Shown: positions 29,041-38,305 of the stretch, in pieces
Layout: each line of letters starts with the position of its first letter
Numbering within the stretch: position 1 is the stretch's first letter
Assembly (NCBI GenBank): GCA_003044455.1
Contig: POWY01000011.1
Coordinates: 1 to 63,314 of the forward strand
From: Neisseria bergeri
Lineage (GTDB): Bacteria; Pseudomonadota; Gammaproteobacteria; Burkholderiales; Neisseriaceae
Direction: 5' to 3'
Length of the DNA: 63,314 nucleotides
Program-made: the position numbers and the translations under genes
Notes under the pieces: model-generated
What the model saw: the letters and a program-made list of their open reading frames with translations, nothing else
Databases searched by the model: none
What the model was told of the DNA's origin: nothing

Positions 29041-29994
29041 TCAAACCACTCGGTTTTGCGCCTCGCCTTTCACAAAGGCATGAATGTTCGCCAACAATAT
29101 ATCGAACAGCCTATCCAAAGCCTCGCGGCTCGCCCACGCGGTATGCGGTGTAACAATCAGATTGGGTAATCGTGCATTCAGCAAGGGATTGCCGCCCCTC
29201 GGCGGTTCCTCCGTCAAAACATCGACACCTGCCCCGCCAATCTGCCCGTATTTGAGTGCGGCAACCAGCGCGTTTTCATCCACCAGCCCGCCGCGCCCGC
29301 AATTGATCAAAACCGCACCGGGCTTCATCTGCTGTAATTCGTTTTCGCCTATCATATTTTCAGTTTGGGCGTTTAGCGGACAGTGCAGCGACAACACATC
29401 AGCAGCCTGTACCGCATCTTCAAAGGAAACATAGCCTTCGCGCACATCGGGAGCGTGTTTGTGTTCGGCAAACACCACCCCCATACCGAATGCCTGCGCG
29501 TATCGGGCAAGCGTCCGCCCGATATTGCCGCGTCCGAAAACCGCCAGCGTTTTGCCGTTCAAATCCCGAATCGGCGCGCCGTAATGGCAGAAAAACGGCG
29601 ACTTTTCCCATAATCCTGCCGCAACATCACGCTGATAGGCGGGCAAATTCCGCATCAACGCAATCATCAGCATAAAGGCGTGTTCCGCAACCGATTCGTT
29701 TCCGTAAGCGCGGACATTGCATACCGCAACGCCCGCCGCCTCCGCCGCCCCGATATCGACATTGTTCACGCCGGTCGCGCTGACGGCAATCAATTCAAGC
29801 CGCGGCGTGTTTGCAATAATATCCTCTGAAATCATAACCTTATTGGTAATGACAATATGTGCGTCGCGCACCCGTTCTGCCGTTTCCGCGGCATCTGTCG
29901 TGCCGTAAACCGCAAGCTCGTGTGGGAAATCGAAGTGAAAAGTCCGACCGGGCAAAGTATCCGCATCCAAAACAACGATCTTTTTATGATTCAT
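29041..29994 (-). CDS. hprA: D-isomer-specific 2-hydroxyacid dehydrogenase (glycerate dehydrogenase-like)
   Basis: This NAD-dependent oxidoreductase of 317 residues is probably a hydroxypyruvate/glycerate dehydrogenase. The Rossmann motif is GRGNIGRTLARYAQAFG. The catalytic Arg lies in LINCGRGGLVDE, and the catalytic His in the TPHTAWASREALDRL region. Between them is LTEEPPRGGNPLL, typical of the family. The exact substrate cannot be read from the sequence, so the symbol is a family-level guess. It is convergent with metG. Confidence 0.85.
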   Translation of the reverse strand: MNHKKIVVLDADTLPGRTFHFDFPHELAVYGTTDAAETAERVRDAHIVITNKVMISEDIIANTPRLELIAVSATGVNNVDIGAAEAAGVAVCNVRAYGNESVAEHAFMLMIALMRNLPAYQRDVAAGLWEKSPFFCHYGAPIRDLNGKTLAVFGRGNIGRTLARYAQAFGMGVVFAEHKHAPDVREGYVSFEDAVQAADVLSLHCPLNAQTENMIGENELQQMKPGAVLINCGRGGLVDENALVAALKYGQIGGAGVDVLTEEPPRGGNPLLNARLPNLIVTPHTAWASREALDRLFDILLANIHAFVKGEAQNRVV

Positions 29995-30115
29995 AATTTC
30001 TATCCTTATTTGGAAAATGATTTATTTACACTAACAGCGAATAGCAAATTTAAACCGCACAGCCTTATGATAATCTTTATCATCTCTCCGTCAATGTCCA
30101 ATCCGGGAGAGGATA

Positions 30116-30175
30116 ATGCTTAAAACCCTGACTTTTGCCGCACTGCATTTCAGCGTCGCCTTCAGTATAATCTAC
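30116..30175 (+). pseudogene. DUF2061 membrane protein, 5' fragment
   Basis: The ATG at 30116 follows a good ribosome site (GGGAGAGG). It encodes 20 residues, MLKTLTFAALHFSVAFSIIY, the typical start of the small two-helix DUF2061 proteins. After residue 20 the sequence becomes unrelated. The remainder of the same gene resumes at 31633 with ILTGSIGVSGAVELVEP. The two halves join in frame with nothing missing, so the gene was cut by an insertion of about 1457 bases. Confidence 0.85.
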
Positions 30176-30338
30176 AGCGAGCTGCCGACGGCTTCGGCGC
30201 TGCTGCCATCCTGCACCTGCGTGCTGCGGCTGCGGGCACAATCAGAGCCGAACCGAAACCGAGCAGCAGGCTGAAAGCCAGCGTGCCCAAATGCAAACGA
30301 CAGCCTGAATGGGGTTTCGGGCTGCCTTTAATCTGCAT
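30176..30338 (-). pseudogene. Possible signal-peptide fragment at the cassette edge
   Basis: Minus-strand ATG at 30338 begins MQIKGSPKPHSGCRLHLGTL and continues with AFSLLLGFGSALIVPAAA, which looks like an N-terminal export signal. After PAAA a shift to the next frame restores a plausible continuation (TQVQDGSSAEAVGSS), and the sequence then stops at the DUF2061 junction. It may be the front of an unidentified secreted protein that was frameshifted and cut off. I cannot name the family. Confidence 0.35.
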
Positions 30339-30351
30339 TATGGAATCATGA

Positions 30352-30807
30352 TTAGCCATACGGGTTTTCTGTTTTTTGCTTTTCTTCTTTAAACCATTGT
30401 TCAAAAATATTACCCGGTGTTAAATCATCTCTATGCGAGAAAAATTTTTCATATGAATAATTAGCGGATGCTTTCTGATTTACATTGTCATATATGAGTT
30501 TCAACTGAGTTGGAATTTCCTGATGATTCTCGGCAAAGACAGAGCATAGTTCCGAATAATCTTCCATTCCAAGATTAAGAAACTGCCATTGAATCTCTTT
30601 TGTATTAAAAGACTCCTTTCTCATAATTTTATTATCCACTTTAAAAAAAGCATCAAAAGACAATACGTTTCTTTCCCTTGCACCATATATATAGACAGCG
30701 GTAACCCCCTCTCCTGAAAATTCAAGTGCCAAGCTAAGCATACGTTTTTGTATTTCTGATATCTTATCTTCTTGGTAGGCTTGGGCACCGGCGGCTAGGG
30801 TTTGCAT
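30352..30807 (-). CDS. Immunity protein, DUF600/YezG-like
   Basis: This 151-residue soluble protein resembles DUF600/YezG immunity proteins that neutralise secreted nuclease toxins in polymorphic toxin systems. Features are an N-terminal helix (EDKISEIQKRMLSLALEF), then strands with VTAVYIYGARE and FKVDNKIM, a central LGMEDYSELCSVF and the closing FEQWFKEEKQKTEN. The start at 30807 is chosen because the upstream part of the frame overlaps the previous gene; a ribosome site is not obvious. Base composition is AT-rich. It is part of a toxin-immunity cassette inserted into the DUF2061 gene. The family match is from memory and moderate. Confidence 0.6.
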   Translation of the reverse strand: MQTLAAGAQAYQEDKISEIQKRMLSLALEFSGEGVTAVYIYGARERNVLSFDAFFKVDNKIMRKESFNTKEIQWQFLNLGMEDYSELCSVFAENHQEIPTQLKLIYDNVNQKASANYSYEKFFSHRDDLTPGNIFEQWFKEEKQKTENPYG

Positions 30808-30841
30808 AGAAAAAAGATACAAGGCAGCAAGCCGCCTACGC

Positions 30842-31315
30842 TTACTCGATACTCTGTACGGGAAAAAATATCTTACCCCACGGCATATCGTTTTCTTCAA
30901 AGATGCTTTCAAGATGATCGATAAAGGTGGGATTCACGGCATTGTCGTCTTCTGCACTGTTCACTACTTCGGGATCAAAATATTTAAAATAAAATAATTC
31001 TCCCTTAGAGGTAAGGTTAATATGTGTAAGCCAATAATATCCCCACCAACGATCAAATTCTTGACTTTTCAAATAAAGATCTGCATCGGGATCATAACGG
31101 GCAAGATTCCGGCAATACTCCCAGATGTCTTCATCCGTAATCTCTTTCTGCGGCCAAAATTCCATCCATCTCAAGGTAAACAGCCGGTAAATAATCTCTA
31201 CTGTTTCCTGCCAATCAATCCCTGAATTGGGAAGGTCTACAGGTTCTGTATCAACAAAAGCTAATTTTCGAAATACATCCTGAATAGCAGATGCTTGTCG
31301 TTCATTCATTCTCAT
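30842..31315 (-). CDS. Putative immunity protein next to a nuclease-toxin remnant
   Basis: This 157-residue acidic cytoplasmic protein is rich in Trp, Tyr and Phe (LRWMEFWPQKEITDEDIWEYC, FDRWWGYYWLTHINLTSKGELFYFKYFDP). It has no signal or membrane segment. It lies directly behind the toxin fragment on the same strand, the usual place of the cognate immunity gene. I recall DUF596-type proteins with a similar aromatic layout, but the match is not secure. An AAGG sequence lies about 9 bases before the ATG. It is intact while its toxin is not, as often seen in orphan cassettes. Confidence 0.6.
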   Translation of the reverse strand: MRMNERQASAIQDVFRKLAFVDTEPVDLPNSGIDWQETVEIIYRLFTLRWMEFWPQKEITDEDIWEYCRNLARYDPDADLYLKSQEFDRWWGYYWLTHINLTSKGELFYFKYFDPEVVNSAEDDNAVNPTFIDHLESIFEENDMPWGKIFFPVQSIE

Positions 31316-31385
31316 AATACATTACCTTTTCATTTATATTACTTTATTGGAAATTTCAATTTTAAATTTTCGTTAAATTTCATTT

Positions 31386-31629
31386 TTACTTTCCTGTGTT
31401 GTAAATCTTTTCAACTTTTTTAATGCCATCAATTTCATATTGAATAACAAAATGATCTGGCCTTAAACTATTTCCATTGTATTGTATATCGACATTTACC
31501 GTTACGCGTTTCTTTTCCATTAATGCATTTGCCCATTCATTTTCTAGAATTTTATAATTGCTTAAATTAACTCCGCTAAGCTGGGATACCAGATTATCCA
31601 ACTTTGGAGCCCCGCCAAATCTATCTCCC
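31386..31629 (-). pseudogene. C-terminal fragment of a DNA/RNA non-specific endonuclease toxin
   Basis: About 80 codons on the minus strand encode RFGGAPKLDNLVSQLSGVNL, then a segment with ENEWANAL, VDIQYNGNSLRPDHFVIQYEIDG and a lysine-rich end. This is the tail of the Endonuclea_NS_2 type nuclease domain found at the C-termini of MafB and CdiA toxins. In intact proteins the catalytic D-G-H motif stands immediately before this part; here the frame runs into the DUF2061 sequence at that point, so the active site is gone. The apparent Met at 31694 lies in antisense DUF2061 sequence and is not a real start. Confidence 0.75.
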
Positions 31630-31632
31630 GAT

Positions 31633-31791
31633 ATACTGACGGGCAGTATAGGCGTATCGGGGGCGGTCGAGCTGGTCGAACCCCTAATCAACACCGTCGT
31701 TTTCTATTTCCATGAAAAAGCATGGAACCTTTACGAAAAAAATAAAACAGTCCAACAAACACAGCCGTTTCAGCTGCACCGGTGCAGCTGA
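31633..31791 (+). pseudogene. DUF2061 membrane protein, 3' fragment
   Basis: Plus-strand frame ILTGSIGVSGAVELVEPLIN, then TVVFYFHEKAWNLYEKNKT, to a stop at 31789-31791. This is the second membrane helix and the HEKxW end of a DUF2061 protein. It continues the fragment at 30116-30175. It has no start of its own. fkbp begins 77 bases further on. Confidence 0.85.
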
Positions 31792-31868
31792 CGTTTGAGC
31801 AGCATTTGACTTCGCCGGACGGTATGTTACCCTTGCCGTTTTGACCAACAAGCAACGAAAGGACAGAT

Positions 31869-32198
31869 ATGGGCAGCCTGATTATTGAAGATTTGCAGGA
31901 AGGCTTCGGCAAAGAGGCGGTAAAGGGTAAAGAAATCACCGTCCACTACACCGGCTGGCTGGAAAACGGAACCAAATTCGACTCCAGCCTCGACCGTCGC
32001 CAACCGCTGACCATCACGCTCGGCGTCGGACAAGTTATCAAAGGTTGGGACGAAGGCTTCGGCGGCATGACGGAAGGCGGCAAACGCAAGCTGACCATCC
32101 CTTCAGAAATGGGTTACGGCGCACATGGTGCCGGCGGTGTGATTCCCCCGCATGCCACTTTGATATTTGAAGTCGAGCTGTTGAAAGTGTACGAATAA
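31869..32198 (+). CDS. FKBP-type peptidyl-prolyl cis-trans isomerase
   Basis: This 109-residue single-domain PPIase catalyses proline isomerisation during protein folding. It has the FKBP core [32 protein letters not shown] and the closing [16 protein letters not shown]. There is no signal peptide, so it is cytoplasmic by sequence. ACGAAAGGACAG precedes the ATG. In meningococcal genomes this gene borders the silent pilS array and pilE, with lpxC beyond; here lpxC follows after only 163 bases. Confidence 0.95.
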   Translation: MGSLIIEDLQEGFGKEAVKGKEITVHYTGWLENGTKFDSSLDRRQPLTITLGVGQVIKGWDEGFGGMTEGGKRKLTIPSEMGYGAHGAGGVIPPHATLIFEVELLKVYE

Positions 32199-32211
32199 AG
32201 CTGCCTGACCC

Positions 32212-32250
32212 ATGCCGTCTGAAACCCAAACAAATCGTTTCAGACGGCAT
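32212..32250. terminator. DUS inverted-repeat terminator after fkbp
   Basis: DUS (32212-32223) and its complement (32239-32250) followed by TTTTG, 14 bases behind the fkbp stop. Confidence 0.75.
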
Positions 32251-32361
32251 TTTGTTTTAAATAAAACATCCGTATTGGCAAATACTATTGAAAAACATAG
32301 CCTGTTTTTCCGGTTTTATCGTATTATTCCCTAACTTACCCCATTGATAAGGAAGCGGTTT

Positions 32362-33285
32362 ATGCTGCAAAGAACTTTGGCGAAATCCATCAGCGTTACC
32401 GGAGTCGGCCTGCATTCCGGCGAACGGGTCGCTCTGACCCTGCATCCCGCACCTGAAAACAGCGGGATTTCATTTCGCCGCACGGATTTGGAAGGGGAAA
32501 TGGGCGGGCAAATCAAACTGACCCCTTATTTGATCAACGATACCCGCCTTTCATCCACCATCGTTACCGACAAAGGTGTGCGCGTCGGCACTATCGAACA
32601 CATCATGTCCGCACTGTCCGCCTACGGTATCGACAATGCGCTGATTGACTTGAACGCGCCCGAAATCCCGATTATGGACGGCTCCAGCCTGCCGTTTATT
32701 TATCTTTTGCAAGATGCGGGCGTGATCGATCAAAAGGCGCAAAAGCGTTTTTTGAAAATCCTCAAGCCCGTCGAAATCAAGGAAGCGGGCAAATGGGTGC
32801 GCTTTACGCCGTACGACGGCTTTAAGGTAACGCTGACCATCGAATTCGACCATCCGGTTTTCAACCGCAGCTCGCCGACGTTTGAAATCGATTTCGCAGG
32901 CAAATCCTACATCGATGAAATCGCACGCGCGCGCACTTTCGGCTTTATGCACGAAGTTGAAATGATGCGCGCCCACAATCTCGGCTTAGGCGGCAATCTG
33001 AACAACGCCATCGTGATTGACGACACGGATGTCCTGAATCCCGAAGGCTTGCGTTATCCCGACGAGTTTGTCCGCCACAAAATCCTCGATGCCATCGGCG
33101 ATTTGTATATCGTCGGACACCCGATTGTCGGCGCGTTTGAAGGCTACAAATCAGGACACGCCATCAACAACGCCCTTTTGCGCGCGGTTTTGGCAGACGA
33201 AACGGCTTACGAATGGGTGGAATTTGCCGACAGCGATGATTTGCCCGACGCATTTCACGAGCTGAACATTAAAAAATGTGGATAA
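32362..33285 (+). CDS. lpxC: UDP-3-O-acyl-N-acetylglucosamine deacetylase
   Basis: LpxC is the zinc-dependent deacetylase of the first committed step of lipid A synthesis. It is 307 residues. The zinc ligands are in IEHIMSALSAYG (near residue 80) and in HKILDAIGDLYIVG; the active-site loop is VGHPIVGAFEGYKSGHAINNALL. The start at 32362 (MLQRTLAKSISVTGVGLHSG) is the standard N-terminus; the frame six codons longer has no support. Its stop codon overlaps a perfect DnaA box, TGTGGATAA. The gap to gnd downstream is a candidate replication origin. Confidence 0.97.
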   Translation: MLQRTLAKSISVTGVGLHSGERVALTLHPAPENSGISFRRTDLEGEMGGQIKLTPYLINDTRLSSTIVTDKGVRVGTIEHIMSALSAYGIDNALIDLNAPEIPIMDGSSLPFIYLLQDAGVIDQKAQKRFLKILKPVEIKEAGKWVRFTPYDGFKVTLTIEFDHPVFNRSSPTFEIDFAGKSYIDEIARARTFGFMHEVEMMRAHNLGLGGNLNNAIVIDDTDVLNPEGLRYPDEFVRHKILDAIGDLYIVGHPIVGAFEGYKSGHAINNALLRAVLADETAYEWVEFADSDDLPDAFHELNIKKCG

Positions 33286-33835
33286 CACCCCCTTTTCCAA
33301 ACAAATGCCGTCTGAATCGATAAAATACCCGCTTCAGACGGCATTTTTTATATACGTATCCCCATCCGAAACTTTACTTATACACAATCCACCAAAAGTT
33401 ATCTTTTTGAAATATTACGAGATTTACCCGCAAATCTCATTTTCTCCACCACTTATACACAAATCCGGATGCACACCCTGCCAATATGCAGAAAAAAAGA
33501 CATCCGTGCCGACACTTTCTTATCCCCACAAGTTCCAAACACATTTCCTGCTCAAATCTCCACAGCATTCCCGTCCTTAAAGGCACCGGCAGCCATTCGG
33601 TAAAGAAAAGCGGGATGTCATCTGCACAACAAGCAAACTATCCACAAAGCCTATTCCCCACGAAAAACGATCCACAGGGATGCACAAAAGGAAAACCGCC
33701 TTACCGACACCCTTTAAAAACAGTAATCCCGATGATTTTAAAAATAAAAAAAAGTTACCCACAGAAAACTTCCCATATCAATATAATCATCGTTTTATTA
33801 TTTAAATTTTATATTTTATTCATAACCCTTCAGCA
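33277..33835. other. oriC: Candidate chromosomal replication origin (oriC)
   Basis: This 670-base gap has no gene. It contains a perfect DnaA box (33277-33285, reverse) and several one-mismatch boxes: TTATACACA at 33378-33386 and 33453-33461, TTATCCCCA at 33520-33528, CTATCCACA at 33638-33646 and TTACCCACA at 33755-33763. All of the one-mismatch boxes have the same orientation. From about 33730 to 33835 the sequence is extremely A+T rich, as expected for an unwinding element. Two parS-like sites lie 22-26 kb away. dnaA is not adjacent, which is normal in Neisseria. No replication experiment is implied. Confidence 0.7.
33305..33344. terminator. DUS inverted-repeat terminator after lpxC
   Basis: DUS (33305-33316) and its complement (33333-33344) followed by TTTTTTAT, 19 bases beyond the lpxC stop. 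It would also shield the candidate origin from readthrough. Confidence 0.8.
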
Positions 33836-33957
33836 AAACGGTACAGCAAAGCGTAAAGGCATCTTTTCAAAAAATTAAAAAGTTAAGGATTGTTAAACAA
33901 GTGTAAATCAGGTAGAGTTGCGGTCGATAAATTAAATCTATGACGGAGCTTCCTGCA

Positions 33958-35406
<1,449 letters not shown>

Positions 35407-35419
35407 TTCCGTTGCCGAA

Positions 35420-35446
35420 ATGCCGTCTGAACCGTTCAGACGGCAT
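35420..35446. terminator. DUS inverted-repeat terminator after gnd
   Basis: DUS (35420-35431) and its complement (35435-35446) with a tiny loop, followed by TTGTTTTG. It ends 22 bases before waaA. Confidence 0.65.
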
Positions 35447-35468
35447 TTGTTTTGCAGGAAATAGAAAG

Positions 35469-36740
35469 ATGTTCCAATGGCTTTATGATGTATTGTGGCT
35501 GCTTGCGCCGATATGGATACGGCGTTATTTGGACAAACGCTCCGGAAGCGCCCCGGCATATCGGGCGCATCGGGACGAGCGTTTCGGCAAGCCGTATCCG
35601 AATCCCGTTACCGGCGCGGTTTGGATACACGCCGTTTCGGTCGGGGAAACGCGTGCCGCCCAGCCCTTGATACGCGAGTTGCGGCAGCGTTTTCCCGATG
35701 CGCCGCTGCTGATGACGCAGATGACCCCGACGGGACGGGAAACCGCGCAAGTTCTGTTTCCCGATGCGCAATGCCGCTATCTTCCGTATGACAAAAAAAC
35801 GTGGGTGCGGCAGTTTTTGCACGAACACCGCCCGATGTTCGGCATTTTGATGGAAACCGAAATCTGGCCCAATCTGATGAAGGAATGCCGGCGCGCGGGG
35901 GTGCCGCTGTTTTTGGCGAATGCGCGGCTGTCGGAAAAATCGCTGAACGGTTATCTGAAAGTCCGCCGCCTGATCCGTCCTGCAGCCGCTTCGCTGACGG
36001 GCTGTCTGGCGCAGACGGAGGCGGATGCGGCGCGGTTGGCGGAATTGGGCGCGGCATCCGTACGGGTGTGCGGCAATACCAAATACGACCTGATGCCGTC
36101 TGAACAGATGAAGACGCTGGCGGGGCAGTTTGAAAAACGAATCGGAGGCCGGCAGGTTGCCGTGTGCGGCAGCACGCGCGTTTATCGGGGCGAGGACGAG
36201 GCGGAAAAACTGCTGGCGGCGTGGCAACAATATCGCGGCGATGCCCTGCTGGTCGTTGTGCCGCGCCATCCCGAGCATTTTCAGACGGCATTTGAAACGG
36301 CAAAACGCTTCGGGTTTAAGGTTCAGCGGCGCAGCGACGGTTTGCCGGTCGAACCCGATACGCAGGTGTGGATAGGCGACAGTATGGGCGAGCTGTATGC
36401 GTATTACCTGTGTGCCGATGTCGCTTTTGTCGGCGGCAGTCTGGTCGACTCGGGCTGTCAGAACATCATCGAACCGCTTTCCTGCGGCGTTCCGACGATA
36501 TTCGGCTTTTCGACCTACAATTTTTCCGAAGCCTGCCGGCACGCCTTGGCATCGGGTGCGGCGGTTCAAGTCGAGTCGGCGGACGCGTGGCGGGAAGCCG
36601 TTGAAAAAACCTTATCGGACGAGGGGGGCGGAATGCGGATGCAGGCGCGCGTGGACGGCTTTATCGCACAACATCGCGGAGCGGGCGCGAGAATCGCCGA
36701 GGCGGTGTGGGAATCGGTATGCGGACATCGGGGGCGATAG
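35469..36740 (+). CDS. waaA: 3-deoxy-D-manno-octulosonic acid (Kdo) transferase
   Basis: WaaA adds Kdo residues to lipid A precursors, linking lipid A to the core of lipooligosaccharide. The 423-residue GT30 enzyme has an N-terminal membrane-associated helix (MFQWLYDVLWLLAPIWI). The catalytic Glu lies in HAVSVGETRAAQPLI. ILMETEIWPNL and the donor-binding IGDSMGELYAYY, FVGGSLVDSGCQNIIEPLSCG follow. ATAGAAAG precedes the ATG. The much longer open frame from 35166 overlaps gnd and is rejected. It is one of three lipid A/core genes in this window, with lpxC and waaC. Confidence 0.95.
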   Translation: MFQWLYDVLWLLAPIWIRRYLDKRSGSAPAYRAHRDERFGKPYPNPVTGAVWIHAVSVGETRAAQPLIRELRQRFPDAPLLMTQMTPTGRETAQVLFPDAQCRYLPYDKKTWVRQFLHEHRPMFGILMETEIWPNLMKECRRAGVPLFLANARLSEKSLNGYLKVRRLIRPAAASLTGCLAQTEADAARLAELGAASVRVCGNTKYDLMPSEQMKTLAGQFEKRIGGRQVAVCGSTRVYRGEDEAEKLLAAWQQYRGDALLVVVPRHPEHFQTAFETAKRFGFKVQRRSDGLPVEPDTQVWIGDSMGELYAYYLCADVAFVGGSLVDSGCQNIIEPLSCGVPTIFGFSTYNFSEACRHALASGAAVQVESADAWREAVEKTLSDEGGGMRMQARVDGFIAQHRGAGARIAEAVWESVCGHRGR

Positions 36741-36780
36741 TGATACAATCCGTATCCGAGTTTTCCGGTTGGAGCATCGT

Positions 36781-37230
36781 ATGAGTATTTATGCCGTCGC
36801 GCACATCGTCCACCTGTATTGCGCCATTGCCTTTGTCGGCGGCGTGTTTTTTGAAGTGCTGGTTTTGTCCGTCCTGCACACGGGACGGGTGTCGCGCGAG
36901 GCGCGGCGCGAAGTGGAAAAGGCAATGTCCTACCGTGCCGTCAGGGTGATGCCGTTTGTGGTCGGACTGCTGTTCGCCAGCGGCATCGTGATGGCGGCAA
37001 ACCGCTACCTTCCTATATTGGGCGAACCGTTTGCCACTTCCTTCGGTACGATGCTGACGCTGAAAATCCTGTTGGCGTTCAGCGTGTTGGCGCATTTCGC
37101 CATCGCCGTCGTCAAAATGGCGCGTTCCACACTGACGGTCGGCTGGTCGAAATACATACACGCCGTCGTCTTTACCCATATGCTGCTGATTGTGTTTTTG
37201 GCAAAAGCGATGTTTTATATCGGTTGGTAA
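36781..37230 (+). CDS. Small membrane protein, CopD-like
   Basis: This 149-residue inner-membrane protein has four predicted helices: VAHIVHLYCAIAFVGGVFFEVLVLSV, then VMPFVVGLLFASGIVM, TMLTLKILLAFSVLAHF, and AVVFTHMLLIVFLAKAMFYIGW at the end. Histidines in helices 1, 3 and 4 recall CopD-type copper or haem membrane proteins; that assignment is from memory and weak. It starts 40 bases after waaA and precedes terC by 32 bases, so the three may be cotranscribed. Confidence 0.75.
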   Translation: MSIYAVAHIVHLYCAIAFVGGVFFEVLVLSVLHTGRVSREARREVEKAMSYRAVRVMPFVVGLLFASGIVMAANRYLPILGEPFATSFGTMLTLKILLAFSVLAHFAIAVVKMARSTLTVGWSKYIHAVVFTHMLLIVFLAKAMFYIGW

Positions 37231-37262
37231 CACAACTACATTTCAAATCAGGAGATTGAACC

Positions 37263-38237
37263 ATGACAGAATATCCCGGTATCGGGTCGCCGTTGTTTTA
37301 CGGCGTTTTTTTTGCGGCAGTGCTGGTCATGATTGCCTTGGATATGTTTTCGCTGAAGAAAAACGGCAGCCATAAAGTCGGTGTCAAAGAAGCCTTGGCA
37401 TGGAGCGGCTTGTGGGTTGCCGTATCCTGCCTGTTTGCCGGATGGCTGTATTTCGAACTCGCCGGCAATCCCGGCTACGGCGCGGCAGTCGCAAAAGAAA
37501 AAGTATTGGAATTCTTTACCGGTTACATTTTGGAAAAATCGTTGGCAGTCGACAATATTTTCGTGTTCCTGATGATATTCGGCTACTTCAAAGTCGCACC
37601 GCAGTTTCAGCACCGCGTGCTGCTGTACGGCGTATTGGGCGCATTGGTATTGCGCACCGTCATGATTTTCGTCGGATCTGCACTGGTTCGGCAGTTTGAG
37701 TGGATTCTGTATCTGTTCGGCGCGTTCCTGCTCTATACCGGCATACACATGATGAAGCCCGAAGGTGATGAGGAAGAGGATTTGGCAAACAGCAGGCTGC
37801 TGAATGCCGTCAAGAAAGTCGTTCCGGTCGGCACGGAGTTTCACGGCGAGAAATTTTTTACCGTCGAAAACGGCAAAAAAATCGCCACGCCGCTGTTTTT
37901 GGTGCTGGTCATGATTGAATTGAGCGATGTCGTGTTTGCCGTGGACAGCATTCCCGCCGTCTTTGCCGTTACCACCGATCCGTTTATCGTGCTGACTTCC
38001 AATATTTTTGCAATTCTGGGCTTGCGGGCGATGTATTTCCTGCTGGCGGATGTGGCGGAACGCTTTATCTTCCTGAAATACGGCTTGGCATTCGTGTTGA
38101 GTTTTATCGGTGTGAAAATGCTGGTAATGCATTGGGTGCATATCCCGATTTCCGTTTCGCTGTCGGTCGTCTTCGGCGCGTTGGGTGCATCGATACTGAC
38201 CTCGTTAATTTATACGAAAAAACAGCCTGATAAATAA
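37263..38237 (+). CDS. TerC family integral membrane protein
   Basis: This 324-residue membrane protein of the TerC/Alx family is linked to metal (manganese, calcium) handling and tellurite resistance in other bacteria. It has eight or so membrane segments, with the conserved WSGLWVAVSCLFAGW, FTGYILEKSLAVDNIFVFLMIF and VLVMIELSDVVFAVDSIPAVFAVT, in which acidic residues sit inside helices. AATCAGGAGATTGAACC gives a good ribosome site. It is followed by a single DUS (38239) and the tRNA-Lys promoter. Confidence 0.9.
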   Translation: MTEYPGIGSPLFYGVFFAAVLVMIALDMFSLKKNGSHKVGVKEALAWSGLWVAVSCLFAGWLYFELAGNPGYGAAVAKEKVLEFFTGYILEKSLAVDNIFVFLMIFGYFKVAPQFQHRVLLYGVLGALVLRTVMIFVGSALVRQFEWILYLFGAFLLYTGIHMMKPEGDEEEDLANSRLLNAVKKVVPVGTEFHGEKFFTVENGKKIATPLFLVLVMIELSDVVFAVDSIPAVFAVTTDPFIVLTSNIFAILGLRAMYFLLADVAERFIFLKYGLAFVLSFIGVKMLVMHWVHIPISVSLSVVFGALGASILTSLIYTKKQPDK

Positions 38238-38264
38238 AATGCCGTCTGAACGCCGACAAAATAG

Positions 38265-38293
38265 TTGACAGCATCAGGCTTGATGTATAGAAT
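38265..38293 (+). promoter_or_regulatory. Promoter of tRNA-Lys
   Basis: A perfect TTGACA (38265-38270) with TAGAAT (38288-38293) 17 bases downstream, or the overlapping TATAGA with a 15-base spacer. It stands 13 bases before the tRNA. Confidence 0.65.
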
Positions 38294-38305
38294 TTCGGGC
38301 TTATC

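Larger units (their letters stand above)
29995..30351. other. Gap holding the broken DUF2061 start and cassette edge
   Basis: Apart from the promoter area of hprA (29995-30115), this stretch contains the first 20 codons of a DUF2061 gene and a short piece that resembles a signal peptide on the other strand; both are listed separately. No intact gene is visible. Confidence 0.6.

Noticed and set aside
31630-31694. Apparent ATG start of the toxin fragment at 31694
   Set aside because: The first 20 codons are antisense to the DUF2061 fragment; the toxin similarity begins only after the junction.
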